Part shown: in pieces, positions 1 through 11,100 of the stretch | How positions within the stretch are numbered: the first letter of the stretch is position 1 | How the letters are laid out: each line of letters begins with the position of its first letter | Assembly (NCBI GenBank): GCA_948567375.1 | Contig: OX419761.1 | Location: 23,624,501-23,688,500, forward strand | Direction of reading: 5' to 3' | DNA: 64,000 bases | Source: Lunularia cruciata | Lineage: Eukaryota > Streptophyta > Marchantiopsida > Lunulariales > Lunulariaceae | Program-made: the position numbers and the translations under genes | Notes under the pieces: generated by a model | What the model was told of the DNA's origin: nothing | Database searches by the model: none | What the model saw: the letters and a program-made list of their open reading frames with translations, nothing else

Positions 1-810
1 CTCAATATGCTAAACCAAACCAAAGACCATTGCCAAAGTAGGCAAAGTAGCTTGTAACAACGTAGCATCATGAACTCTACGTTGCAACTCCCTGTCAAGT
101 ATCCCATACCAAAAATAGACTGCCTGGGCCTCAATAACTCCTTGAGTGAAATTGATCAGCCGCCTCATGCAAGTACATGCCTTGCATAGGCTCTCTCTAG
201 CTTTCCGCTGGAACTCTTGCAAGCTCTTCAGCTTGTCAGTCCGTACTCCCAAGTAGTTCTGCCTCAAACATAGGAAGAACTCCACCATGGGGTTAAACTC
301 CGGTACCACACCACCTCATGCAGTGGTACCTCCACTTGTAGTAGCACTATCTCTAGTTAGTGCACCTTCATTAGCTCCACTAACACTACTTGAGCTAGAA
401 CTCGTAGGTACAGCCAATCTACTCTTGGCCACCAAACCTAAAGTGATAGAGACATAGTTTGGAGACCAATATTGTCTCCATAATTTGATCTCCTCCAAAT
501 GAGCTCTCATGAACTCATGGAAGTCATCCATTGGCAGACCCTCTAGATGTTGAAACAACCCCTTCCATGCCATGAAGGGTGTAAACAAAGTCAAGTTCTG
601 CATCTGTTGCAGATCACACCAACTATCAAAATCTTGGATGAAGTCATGCAACTCAAAGGTACCCATGGTACCAGAGTAATGCCTAGGGCCTTTGGAGGTC
701 CCATAAATCTCGTCCATGTCCCACAATAACGGTGCGGACACACCAAGTGCACTCTCAACTGAATCAACTCCTGTATCAAACTCCAACTCAGAATCAATCT
801 CCTCCCTCAT
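1..810 (-). pseudogene. Ty3/gypsy-like retrotransposon gag, broken by one stop and cut by the window edge
   Basis: The minus strand reads from an ATG at 808-810 for 164 codons, meets a TGA at 316-318, and continues in the same frame to the left edge. The second half has the usual feel of a plant LTR-retrotransposon Gag (capsid) domain. It has the motif NPMVEFFLCLRQNYLG, then a helical run with ESLCKACTCMRRLINF, then GVIEAQAVYFWYGI, like the pattern in which Gag describes a short fixed-length helical bundle ending in a 'gL....' segment. The first half carries an aromatic-rich segment (FDSWCDLQQMQNLTLF) and a Ser-rich linker just before the stop. Gag packages element RNA in cytoplasmic particles. 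No CCHC zinc knuckle, protease or pol is visible, because they would lie beyond position 1. The single TGA is compatible with a CGA to TGA change. Family assignment is by resemblance, so a non-autonomous element is also possible. Confidence 0.6.
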
Positions 811-825
811 TGGGACCTGAGATAC

Positions 826-837
826 AAGCTGATACTA
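826..837 (-). other. possible tRNA primer-binding-site remnant upstream of gag
   Basis: Read on the minus strand this is TAGTATCAGCTT, 15 bases before the gag ATG. It shares an eight-base GTATCAG-type core with the plant initiator-tRNA-Met primer site TGGTATCAGAGC but differs at both ends. The position, between a would-be LTR and gag, is right. The match is short and could be chance. Confidence 0.2.
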
Positions 838-1608
838 AGTACCACTTTGAGTAAACCCACTACGTAATGCAGGGCTATCTCCTCTGGAATCCCCAAAGAA
901 CTCTATTGTGACAAAGAAACCACAACCGTAAACTGCAATAGCAAACCGGAACCACAAATTGCAACTGCAAGTACCTCACCAAGTGCAAACACCACCAAGT
1001 GCCAACACCAACTAAGCACCACCTACTAATGTAACTCTAACCAAGATAACTACACTAGGAGAAAGCGCAACCTGTAACCTGCCATCACAACACGCACTCT
1101 CACGGTCTGTAGGTCATCACTTCTTGCCTCACCAGAAAGAAACAAAGGTAGTCTGATTGGTCATCACTCCAATCTCATTGCCGAGAGCACACCAGAGCAC
1201 CAACACTCAAAAGTCAAGGCACCTCACACAAACGTGGTGCACAAATAGGAAGTAGAGAATGGAGGGAGTCCAATCACAAGAAATCTAAATGAAAACCCTT
1301 CATCTCATAAAACAACATGGGACTGACTCTACCACCATTTGGCATTTGATATAAGAGAAGTTTGTATCTAAGTCCTAAGCTACAAGGATCACCAAGAATA
1401 GGATCAAACTGCCTCTCTTAGCCAAAGCTACAAGTGTATAGATAACAATGGTACAGTCACTATGACAACAAGTGAGAGTGGACCAGTTGGCTAGGGCACA
1501 AGTCTAGGAACAAGAGGTCTAGGGATCAAACCCTATTGTGCACAATCTAGCAGGAAAGGTAGATTTTGCCAACCAATGACCAAGATTTACTCTAAACTAG
1601 CTAGCCTC
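838..1608. other. non-coding stretch upstream of gag, possible decayed LTR
   Basis: If 826-837 is a primer site, an LTR of the minus-strand gypsy-like element should begin here and extend rightwards. I see no TG...CA ends or target-site duplication that would define it. The sequence is rich in CAA/ACC and contains no ORF worth calling. Confidence 0.3.
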
Positions 1609-2700
1609 ATGCCAGCAAGCTCGCTTGCTGGCCCTTCTAGGCCTTTGTAGCCTCTCATAGCCCACAGTCCTATGCCTCAAAGCCTCAAAATGCCAAAATT
1701 CAGCCAAATGAGACCTTTCTTCTTGCCACTTTGAACCTCCTCCAAAATTTGGTGAAACTCCTCCAAACTTGCAAAACTCCTCCAAACTAGCAAAACTCCT
1801 CCAAATCTGGCCAAAAGCTAACATAAAATCTAGCCAAAATCTGACATAAAATCTGACGTAAAATCTAACATAAACCCTAAAGTTGGCTGACCGCCAAATC
1901 CTCTGCTAACTCTTCACTCAAGCCAAATTGAAAACATAGGCTTCTCCAAATCGTAAATTCACGAGAATAGCTTCCCAACTTTGTTCCCAAATTTATGAGC
2001 CCAACTTACAAAAAATTGGTCCTGCCTTCACCTCCTAAGCTCAAAATCACAACCATTGCTCAAAATTTACTCCTTCTATGCTCAAAATTTACTCCTTCTA
2101 TGCTCAAAAATTGGCCAGCGCTTCTGCACACTAGGGAAAAACTGAACTTCAATCAAGCTACCAATGATCCACCAAGCTTGGAGATACCACCAACACTCAA
2201 AGTTCTTGCACCCAATTTCTCCCTGATTTCACTTCTCTGATGTAATCAGATTTTTTACCACTCTCAACTTAACTCAACTCAGATCGGTACTTGATTTGTC
2301 ACTTTATAAATTGCCAACAACTTGGCATTGATTACAGTCAAGCCACACCCACTCTAGCATAGAGAATCCAAGTGAAGCTCGCCGACCTCTGTCCACCATA
2401 GCCAAGAACTCAAAGGCTCAACATCAGAGAAGTGAGCTCTCTGGAGCTGCACTTTGAAAGTTTACCCTTGGACTTGAGCTAGGTCTGAAATTCTAACGGT
2501 CCCGTTGATGGCACACTCGACGGTGCAAACGGTGCAAAGTGACAGTGGGCCCCATCGCAAAGTCAGTACTCCAAACACAAAAATCTGACCGTTGGAAAGT
2601 AGTCTCTAAGAAACTACTAAAATAACTCTAACTACTATCACTGCAACTCCAGTGTCCGAGCAATCTAGATGCAACTCTACAAATGGCATGACACACTTAG
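1609..2700 (+). repeat. direct repeat copy 1 (~1.1 kb)
   Basis: This stretch recurs about 1.14-1.16 kb downstream. The shared blocks run in the same order: GGCCCTTCTAGGCCTTTGTA, then a run of CTCC-AAA-containing short repeats, then the AAAATTGGCCAGCGCTTC block, then CAACATCAGAGAAGTGAGCTC, and finally CTCTAACTACTATCA. Identity is high by eye, with small indels. Inside it, a CTCCAAA motif recurs every 15-20 bases around 1735-1810. No coding potential is apparent. It may be an internal duplication of an LTR or untranslated leader of the adjoining gypsy-like element. Confidence 0.75.
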
Positions 2701-2767
2701 TAACTCCAGGTGTAGGTCAAAACATTGGTCACTAGTGTGACCAAATCTGTGGCAATGCTCACACTGC

Positions 2768-3830
2768 CTTTATGCTAGCTTGTTGGCCCTTCTAGGCCTT
2801 TGTAGCCTCTCATAGCCCACCACCCTATGCCTTTAAACGCCAAAATTCAGCCAAATGAGACCTTTCTTCTTGCCACTTTGAACTTCCTCCAAAATTTGGC
2901 AAAACTCCTCCAAACTTGCAAAACTCCTCCAAATCTGGTCAAACAGCGAAATGCTTCCAAATCTGGCCAAAATTTGACATAAAATCTGACATAAACCTTA
3001 AAGTTAGTTGGCCGCCAAATCCCCCGCTAAATTTTCACTCAAGCTAAATTTAAAACATGGATTTCTCCAAATCACAAATTCACAAGAATAGCTTCCCAAC
3101 TCCACCTTCAATTTTACTTTCTGAGCCCAACTCATAGAAAATTGGTCCTATCTTCACTTCTTGAGCTCAAAGTCACAACCACTGCTCAAAATTTGCTCCC
3201 TTTGTGCTCAAAAATTGGCCAGCGCTTCCGCACACCGTTTGCCTTACTGCCAAATCTCCATCAAGCAACGAGCTTCTGCACACCATGGAAAAATTGAACT
3301 TCAATTGAGCTACCAACGAGCTTGGAGATACCACCAACACTCAAAGTTCCTGCACCCAATTTCCCCCTGATTTCACTTCTCTGATGTAATCAGATTGTTT
3401 ACCACTCTTAACTCAACTCAATTCAGATCAGTTCTTGATCGGTCACTCTATAAACTGCCAACAACTGGGCACTAATTATTGTCAAGCTACACCCACTCTA
3501 GCTAAGAGAATCCATGATGCTCGCCGGCCTCAATCCACCATAGCCCGGAACTCAAAGGCTCAACATCAGAGAAGTGAGCTCTCTGGAGGTGTACTTTGAA
3601 AGTATACCCCTTGGACTTGAGCTAGGTCTGAACCTTAATGGTCCCGCTGATGGCACACTCGACGGTGCAAACGGTGCAAATTGACGGTTTGCCCCACCGT
3701 GAAGTCAGTACCCCAAACATGAAATCTGACCGTCAAAAATTAGTCTTTGAGAAACTGATGAAATAACTCTAACTACTATCAATGCAACTCTCGTGTCCAA
3801 GCAATCTAGATGTGACACTACAAGAGCACC
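2768..3830 (+). repeat. direct repeat copy 2 (~1.1 kb)
   Basis: Second member of the pair, separated from copy 1 by about 70 bases of unrelated sequence. The offset is 1155 at the left end and 1141 at the right end, so copy 2 carries about 14 bases of net deletion. Differences are mostly transitions, for example TCTGACCGTTGG against TCTGACCGTCAA near the right end. Together the two copies look like a tandem duplication rather than a pair of LTRs, because no internal domain lies between them. Confidence 0.75.
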
Positions 3831-4112
3831 TCTTTATTATATAGACAAAGAAGATCTCCTCCAAGGAAGCTCCACCATAGGATTAGGCACACAAATAGGT
3901 GACATGGCTAGCAAGCTCCACCCTTGGAATTTTTTACTTGGATGGGTGACATGTCGGTCTTGGTCCTATCTGGTTGGTCAAACAAGCTTTGACCAAAGGG
4001 AATCTTGTAGGGAACCTTCTTGTAGGAATCTCAGAATCATGTGGGTGAGGTACCATTGGAAAGCTCTCAACAAGACAAACCAAGGGAAGGGAAGGCCATC
4101 CTTTCCTTTGTT

Positions 4113-4125
4113 GGGGGGGGGGGGG
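4113..4125 (+). repeat. 13-base G homopolymer
   Basis: An uninterrupted run of G, unusual in this AT-rich setting. The corresponding position in the inverted copy near 26.8 kb has no G run. It could be a replication-slippage expansion or a sequencing/assembly artefact. Confidence 0.9.
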
Positions 4126-4186
4126 AATCTGCACATTTTTAAGGCCTAATTCATCCATTTAGGCCTCCAAAATTGCCTTCAAAGAT

Positions 4187-4498
4187 TTTAGGCATATTTT
4201 GGTTCTTACTCTATTAGTAGAAGTCTCCTTTTGGTGATACCTATTTCTGATCTATTTAGTACATCATGTGTAACATCCTTCCAAATGTTACCAAATCAAT
4301 TCTCACCTCTAAATCATATATCTAGCTATTGATTCTAAGGTTTTCAAGTCTATTTTGGTTTCTGCCCTATTAGTAGAAGTACTTTTTTGGTGATACTTCT
4401 ATCTGATCTATTTTGACCATCATGTATAACATCACTCTAGATGTTACCAAACCAAATTTCACATCTAGATCATATGGCTAGCTCTTAGTATTACACTC
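4187..4498 (+). repeat. tandem duplication, period 156 bp, inside repeat R
   Basis: The block with TATTTTGGTT, CTATTAGTAGAAGT, GGTGATAC, CTGATCTATTT, ACATCATGT and ATGTTACCAAA occurs twice in a row; the ATTAGTAGAAG landmarks start at 4213 and 4369. The inverted copy near 26.6 kb has only one such block and resembles the second unit more closely. The duplication is therefore specific to this copy or was lost in the other. Confidence 0.75.
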
Positions 4499-5203
4499 AC
4501 TGAGCTCAACAACCTAGAAGAACCTTTTCTTCGCCTTGGGAGGAAACCTTCAATGACAAAAATGGGTATGGTGCTTGCAAAGATTCTTTGTACTTTTACT
4601 TTTCCCTTCTTTAGACTTGACTTCATTATACATATCCATTCTTTGATGATGTCTTCTTTGCTTTGAACAAGCATTTTAATCAACTCCAAAGAATACTGAT
4701 CAAAGAATTTTCTTCACTTAAACTTGAAACTATCTTGCTCTCCTTCCATAAAAAATAAATAAAATGAAACAAAAGTACAAAGAATCTTTGAAATTGAATA
4801 TTTTTAGAATTAATGACTATGTAGTGATTTAAATGACTGCCAACAAGGATAAAGAATGGCTGCCAAAAGTTTCAAGTGGAGAGTTTGCAAGTGTGGAGAA
4901 TGTTTTCTTGTCCACTAAGGATATTTAAAAGAGAATCCTTGGCTATTAAATCAAGTCCTATTTGATTATTTTTCACTTTTTCCAATATAGTTTGTAGTAA
5001 CTTTTCCAAAGAGTGCTTTAGTGATCCTTCTCTTTGTAGTTGTCAATCTCTTCATACTTAAGTTCCCTCAATAGCAATATAGCCAAAGCAAAGAAAAATA
5101 TGAGGAAGATCACTAAGGTGATCCCTTGATCCCTAGGAACTGATATATGTGCAATGAGAGCTAGGAGTAATCCGCTCTAGAGTAAGCATTTGAAGTTTCT
5201 ACT
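4499..5203. other. no gene seen
   Basis: AT-rich sequence with many CTTTG/CAAAG words typical of the neighbouring retroelement family. I see no open frame with protein-like character and no repeat landmarks beyond scattered short words. Confidence 0.4.
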
Positions 5204-5210
5204 CTAAAAT

Positions 5211-6140
5211 TTGGAATTTGGTTCACCCAAAATCATCCAAGAGATGTGGAGGAGGGATGGGAGCGCAGTTGGGGATTTGAGAGGAAATTTGTACAAATGG
5301 ATAGAGAAGCATTGGAGGATGGTACTCAAGGTAGATGTAAGATCTCTGAGGGCAATGGCACTAAATACCAAATTCAAGAAGATGGGTATGGAACTCAATG
5401 CAACTATCAAGAATTCCTTTATGGAGAAAATTTCAAAGAGTGACTAATGGAAGGCTAATACTTACAAGGACCCTGCTTGCAAATTTCTTGTTTAGTCTAT
5501 TAGGAGATTGTTTTACCCAAAACATACTATCCACTTGATTATGAATCAAGTAGTGTTCTTTGAACAATTATTTAGAGAAGAACCTATCAATGGGACCTAC
5601 ATGATCCATCAATAGGCCTACTCTATTATGAAGGAACTTGAGGAGGAGGATGTGGAGCTACTCACTTGGCTCCATTTGCAATTCACTTTTAGGTGAATTT
5701 GCTAAGCAAAGATGATAGGAGGAGATTTAGCTCTCACTTGATATTGGAGGAGTAATTCTTGGCTCAACCTAAAGAATAGTTAAGAATAGTCAAGACTCAT
5801 CAAGATGCAAATGCCAACTTTCTCTCATCATGATAATTCATGGAAGTGAAGGAGTTGACAATGGTAGACAGTTCCAAGAAGAAGAAGCAGCAATGCTCTA
5901 CCAATGATAACGTAGAGAGAGCACAAAATAGTGCAAGGAGAAATCCTCAAGTGTGGAAATTCCTCCAATGAAGAAGAAGAGGAAGGTGAAGACAATGAGG
6001 AGGAAACCAAAAATGACATTGTAGAAGAAGAACTCACTTTGCAAGGTGTAATAACTCAACACATCAAAAAGGATATTTTCTCTCTCAAAACAATAGTTAT
6101 CATTCCTCAAAAGGACTCAAGGAAGCACCAAAGTGAATGA
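5211..6140 (+). pseudogene. gag-like ORF of a non-autonomous retroelement, copy D1
   Basis: A readable but broken frame. A first segment of 78 residues contains KWIEKHWRMVLKVDVRSL. After a stop it continues with ANTYKDPACKFLV, a TAG, then SIRRLFYPKHTIHLIMNQVV, and later a Glu-rich acidic tail near 5960-6030. The same pattern (W-x5-YK[ND]..., then [RK]...F[FY]P[KQ][RH]T) recurs on the minus strand at 29.7 kb and 17.5 kb, and a downstream THLAPFAIHF-type block recurs at 15.3 and 29.5 kb. These shared blocks show a once-translated protein present in several copies. I do not recognise the family. Its position before a coiled-coil region and an LTR suggests a Gag-like structural protein. It has at least four stops and one or more frameshifts. 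Confidence 0.55.
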
Positions 6141-6144
6141 TTTT

Positions 6145-7735
6145 TGTAGATATGTAATTTTTTCTACCCAAAGTTGGTTACCAAATAATTTTGTGTTTGT
6201 TGAATGCAAGACAAATCCCTTGCCAAGAAATGTCAAGATTAAAATATTATTGATACCTCAATAAAATAATCCATATGTTTCTCTTTCTTTCTTTTCTCTT
6301 AATCTCTCTTCACTTTCTCATTAACATTTGCATCTCTTGTGATCAAACTTGCTGTCAATTTGTAGGCTGCACTATCCTCTCCAAATCCTACTTTGACTTG
6401 AACTTTTCAAGTATAACTCTATAATTTCATCACTTGATTCCTTTTAAATGGAAAGGTGTACCAAGCACTCCTCATAAAGTACTGTTCCCAAGTCCGACTA
6501 TAAAATTACACATGTACATGAGCTTTCCAAAATCCACAAGGATATATTCAAGGAATTTCAAACTACGTGTTCACAATCTCCAAACATGTACATGACCCAT
6601 CTTTGTCAGATCTACTCAAAATGTTACACAATGTTTGACGCAATGCATCAAAGAGGGATCAATATCTCTTCATAGAATTGCTAAAATGAAAAATATATTG
6701 AATACAGCCTCACGTTGTATCTGCCTTCCTCCCTCCGCTGGGAACGTTAAATCTACTTTGATGTTCAAATAGTATCATCTGGAGCTATGATACCTTATTT
6801 AGCCGAGCTGTGATGTGAAGAGTCAAGCCTCCACACCAATCGTCACTTCTCAAGAATTGCAACTCTTTGCTAAATTAGCCTACGTCCCTTCACATCCCTG
6901 TTCACACTAGAAAATTTCTGATCTATACCGACTTAACTTAACCACTAATATTTCAGGTTCACAATGTCATTGTCTTCTGCTAATTTTCTCTCATGGTGAC
7001 CAAATTGAATATAATTTGAACAAATTTGGAAGTATATCTTATGGTTAACAAAAGGTAAGCTAACTGAAAGATTTTTGGTTCTACAGAACTTATGGTTCCA
7101 TGTGCTCGCCAAGGCTGGTCTCTCTCAAAATACTGTCACACTGGCCATAATCTGGCCTGTGCTTGCATCTTGCAATATGACGTGAATTGTAGATACTTGT
7201 TCTCCTTTGACCTTCCTTCTTGTAAATTTTTATAAGCAGCCATCTCGTTTGATAGGAAACTGTTTGTCTGATAGATTTCAAATAAATCCCAACATAAGAC
7301 CCTCTATTACAAATTAATAAAATTTCTGCACTGCCATTAGATCTCCATCAAACAATTAAGCTTTGTTTCAATTTATACTTTTACGTTGTCATGTGCTGCA
7401 AGGCCAAAGAACATCACACTGAATTGTGTACATTTGATTGTTTCTTCCAGTATGTTCCATATTTTCCATATGTAGTTCCATATTTATGTTTGTATTTTCT
7501 CTTATAATCACATACTTTTCCAGATATATTTGAGGATTCTAAACCACATCCTGCTTGTTTCCTCCACATTAATTCTTTTGTATCAGCCCCTCCTAGCTTT
7601 GGTCTTGTAGTATAATCTTCTCTCTCCAGTTTGTCATATTATTTTAATAACTACTATTCAATCCCCCTTACTGTATTATATTTAATATGTATTAACCAAT
7701 AATCTGCTCTTTCTGTGATATATTTCCTCAGTATG
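6145..7735. other. 1.6 kb without recognised gene, probable insertion within copy D1
   Basis: This lies between the acidic tail of the gag-like frame and its coiled-coil continuation at 7.74 kb. In the minus-strand copy at 27.9-30.1 kb the corresponding parts lie closer together. The sequence differs in feel, with fewer CTTTG words and several short CT-rich runs near 6280-6310 and 7600-7640. It may be a later insertion. No terminal repeats or ORF were identified. Confidence 0.35.
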
Positions 7736-7739
7736 TTGT

Positions 7740-9010
7740 AAAATGGGTATAACACAAGGAATTGAGTCAAATTTAGAGAAATTCAGAGGAGACAATCAAC
7801 TGGAAGTAGAGTCAGTTCTTCCTAAAGAAGTACAAAGAGAATAAGAAATAAAGGTCCACAAAGAGAAGAAGAAGTAGACGTCAAAGAACAAGAAGATAAA
7901 GAAGACCTTCAACCAAAGGTCAAAGAGCCTACGAGTTCAGCTTAGGTAGGACTAAGCTAGGAAATGCAAGATGAAGCCCAGGTGGATATGGAAGGAAAAT
8001 TAGCAGAGAACTTACCCACATTGCATCAAGAAGAAGAAGGAGAACAAAGTTCCTTTGCATAAACAATTTCAGCACTGCTTGAAGTTGTTTGACAGAAACA
8101 ATTTCAGCTTGCTTGGAGCCAATTTCATAATAAATTCAGTAGGACAAGCTCTTAGGTTCTTGCAAATGATTCTTTGTTAATATGGAGAAGAATGCCTTGA
8201 TGTAGTAGATTACACTTTGCTAGTAAAGCATCTTCACACCAAAAAGTGTACAAAGCAAAAGAAAAGGTGTCCAAGTTGCAAGGAGACTTAAGAAAAGTGG
8301 AACTTGTACAAAGACAAATTCAAAAAGGTAAATACCTTGCTATTAGACATTCATGAGATCAAAAAAAAATGCCTCATTAATGGTAGAAGACAAAAACCCA
8401 TGAAGAAGACATACAAAGAATGCAAGGAGAATTAAGAGCTCTTGGAATAGAAGGGAAGCAAAGGCAACAAGACTACACAAAATAACATAAGAAAGACAAG
8501 GAGAAGACCCTTATCAAAGGAAAATTTGCAAATGAAAAGATAAACATTGTTACTCTAGAACTATAGACAGCTGAATATTGCAAATAAGTACTAGTCGAGC
8601 TTAAATCCCAACAAGAAATTTAGAAGGAGAATGATAACAGAGCTACTATTAGAGCCAAGATTATGGATGACATTACCTATGAAATCAATGGAGCTTATAA
8701 TCATTTAAAGTAAGGAATGTGAGGATTGCTGAAGCATTCGAAAAAATTAATGTTCAGATGTTAGAGCTCTTGAAGGAAGGTACAATAAGAAAAGATCCAT
8801 GAGTTGAAACTTCAATCTCAAACTCTTAGTGCTTAGGTATATGATGCTCCCAAATTATAACAAGTATCCATGAGTTAAGGGAACATTTAGTAGGAAATTT
8901 GCAGGCAACTTGTGATACAATAATACTAGAAATCACAGACTACAAGGAGAGAACTCAAAGTCTCCTTAGGAAAGCTATTGGTGCAGGTAGTTATTTGCAA
9001 TAGATTAGTT
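7740..9010 (+). pseudogene. coiled-coil C-terminal part of the gag-like retroelement protein, copy D1
   Basis: Purine-rich sequence whose plus-strand frames read as Lys/Glu/Gln-rich, coiled-coil-like polypeptide interrupted by many stops. A short block near 8200-8240 reads DVVDYTLLVKHLHTKK. It matches the spacing and residues of LINYTLIVQSMHNQ (minus strand, ~13.9 kb) and GYAFIVSTMHMQ (minus strand, ~28.75 kb). That supports common descent of the three copies. The region is followed directly by an LTR, which places it at the 3' end of the internal domain. Function is inferred only: oligomerisation of a Gag-like protein. Confidence 0.5.
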
Positions 9011-9249
9011 CTAAGAATCCTTCACTAAATGAAAATTCTTTGTAGTTGTACATTTCTTCTTAGTTGTGTAATTTTTGGAGTAGGAATCTAAAATGGACAG
9101 AATAGAGTTTCTTTGGATAGAACTGAAACATGCTCCCCAAGACATGTGTTAGTTATTTAAGATTTTACAGGTCAATAGATGAGGATAAGAGATAATAGTA
9201 AATTTGAAATTGTACAATCTGGATGCAAGAAGTGCAATTTTGCACGTCT

Positions 9250-9960
9250 TGCACGCATTAGATTTCTTAAGTAGCCTTAAATAACAAAAAGCCTATTTAA
9301 GGTTTTTTGCCTATAAATATTTGTTCAATCCATGTAAGAGGTAAAGTGAAATTATTTAGGTTAAACCTAAACTCTAACCCTTCTTACAAACACTAAACTT
9401 TGTTTTTTTTTTAATTTCAAGTACTGGCAATGATTCTTTTGAGAGTAATGACGAGGAACTTCATAGTAGGAACATAAGTAGTAGAGAATGTATAATAACT
9501 TGTGGTTGAGGCTAGGGTCTGGGATCTTGGTAGTTCTAAAGGAATGGATCAATGCCTTCATGGGTCTTAAGTGACTTGTAATGTTGAAGTACCACAAAAT
9601 TAAAAAGTAAAGATTTACCACCAATGCAAAAAAAACTTCATAGTTATGACTCTAGGAAGTGTAGAACACATTCTCTTGCGTTGTATTTTTTGTAGTGATG
9701 TAGCCTCTTAGGAAGGACTAGATAATCACCTTCAAGAATTTGTTGGAACTTAGCTTATGTGAAAGTGAAGTTGGATTTTCTTTTTGCCATAGTGCGCTAC
9801 AATTGGTGACATTACACTATTTTGGGAATGCTTTTTGCCCAAGAGCTTAAATAAGAAGTAGTAAAGAACTATATTTGTGATACATCTCTTCAAATCTATC
9901 CACTTCCAAACCATATGTTTGTAGGAACAAGTTGTTTCTTACCCATTTACTGCAAATTTG
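9250..9960 (+). mobile_element. LTR of the gag-like element family, copy L1
   Basis: Homologous by eye to 16235-16905 in the same orientation and, inverted, to 10560-11100 and 12400-12900. Shared landmarks in order are a CATTAGATTTCTTA-type start, TTTAAGG, GGGTCTTAAGTGACTTGTA, TGTAGAACACATTCTC/GTAGAATATTCT, GTAGCCTCTTAGG, GCCATAGTGCGC..TTGGTGA, GCCCAAGAGCTTAAA, and a terminal TGTAGGAACAAGTTGTTTC. A TATA-type box sits at 9312-9319. The ends are approximate because clear TG/CA termini and target duplications are not visible. As the 3' LTR of copy D1 it would supply polyadenylation. Confidence 0.6.
9312..9319 (+). promoter_or_regulatory. TATA-like box in LTR L1
   Basis: TATAAATA preceded by a T-rich run (GGTTTTTTGCC). 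It lies in the first tenth of the LTR homology, about where an LTR promoter is expected. The second plus-strand LTR at 16.2 kb has lost it (TTTAAGGCTTAAATT). Confidence 0.4.
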
Positions 9961-10555
9961 ATGACATTGGGTTCTCACAATGGATACTCTCTTAGAACAA
10001 TCATGGGTAAGAATGACCAAAAGAGACCAATTCTAATTTAATCTGACAATGGATCAATTTGACTCACCAAGCATTCCCTATAGTGAATTGGATTGACCAT
10101 AAAATGATCAGAGATAACCAAAAGATGACCAAGGATCAACTTGATCAAATGAGACCACAGTTGACCAAATGGGTCTAAGGCTACTCCTTAGACTAAATAA
10201 TTACTATATATATAATTTTGGACACTCCTCCCATCTAGCAAGCTTGATGACTTGGCGGCCAAGTGGGCTTACCCCTTCCACTTGGACTTGGAGACCCAAT
10301 CAAGGTCTTCCTAAGAAATTTGGTGCATACAACATTTTGAATCAAATGTTAAGTTAAAAATGATTGAAGTGAAATTTCACTCATTGTCTTCCCTTCAATG
10401 GCTAGCACTACCCTAATTAATCACAACTGATTATGGTTGAAGGAGTTCCACCACCTAGTTCTCCCATTGCCAAAGAGCTAGAATATACATTTAAACTACT
10501 CACCCTAGGGATTCACTACTTGGTGTGACAACACAATAACTATCAAATTGTAGCA
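9961..10555. other. spacer between two inverted LTR copies, no gene seen
   Basis: About 600 bases between LTR L1 (plus) and L2 (minus). A GACCAAA/GATCAA motif recurs many times at 10010-10170, suggesting a decayed short-period repeat. There is no protein-like frame. Confidence 0.4.
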
Positions 10556-10559
10556 ATTC

Positions 10560-11100
10560 TATAAGAAACAAGTTGTTCCTACAAAGATATAGTTAGGATG
10601 TGGTCAAATAAAAAGAGAAATGTCATTAAATAGTCCTTTAATATTACCTATTTAACCTCTTGAGCAGAAATAAATCCAAAAAGAGGGTAATGTCACCAAG
10701 AAGGTGCAACTATGGAACTATGGAAAGATATTAAAAAATCACTATCACAAAGGATATATTCCAATTAAACACTAAGTGATGATTCAACTTAAAGAGGTTA
10801 ATTCCTTCTTAGAAATAGAGTCCAAACTCCTTCCAAAGTAACATGTTCTACCCTTCCTTGAAGCACATATCTCTGAAGAAGCACTACTATCCAAAGTGGT
10901 AATTGTCAAAAGGTACTTTCTTTGGCTACTTTCAACACTATATTACTTAGAGTAATATCACGTCATTGCTTCTTGGATGATTTTAGAAACTAGGAATCAA
11001 ACACACAAGGCTCTTAGAAATTCTATCTACAAAGATTCACCATTATTCATGAACCCAAAGTAACGCACTCACCCTTCATGAGGTAATTAAATAAGTGACA
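10560..11100 (-). mobile_element. LTR of the gag-like element family, copy L2 (inverted)
   Basis: The left end AAGAAACAAGTTGTTCCTAC is the reverse complement of the right end of L1. It is followed in register by ATTTAACCTCTTGAGCAGAA and GTAATGTCACCAA, and later by CAAACACACAAGGCTCTTAG. It is oriented head-to-head with L1 around a ~600 bp spacer. No internal coding domain of its own is evident to the right, so it may be a solo LTR or a truncated element. Confidence 0.55.

Larger units (their letters stand above)
3840..4498 (+). repeat. dispersed repeat R, plus-strand copy
   Basis: A closely matching inverted copy lies at about 26565-27000. Shared blocks include the GTTGGTCAAACAAG / GACCAAAGGGAATCTT region, the CATTGGAAAG block, AAGGCCTAATTC, and the CTATTAGTAGAAGT...ATCTGATCTA...CATCATGT block. 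There are no ORFs with recognisable product; the small open frames here are not conserved between the two copies. It may be a solo LTR or part of a non-autonomous element. The right-hand third is itself duplicated (next entry). Confidence 0.65.

Noticed and set aside
1609-3830. The two 1.1 kb repeats as the LTR pair of one element
   Set aside because: Only about 70 bases separate them, leaving no room for an internal domain, and no TG...CA ends or primer site lie between.
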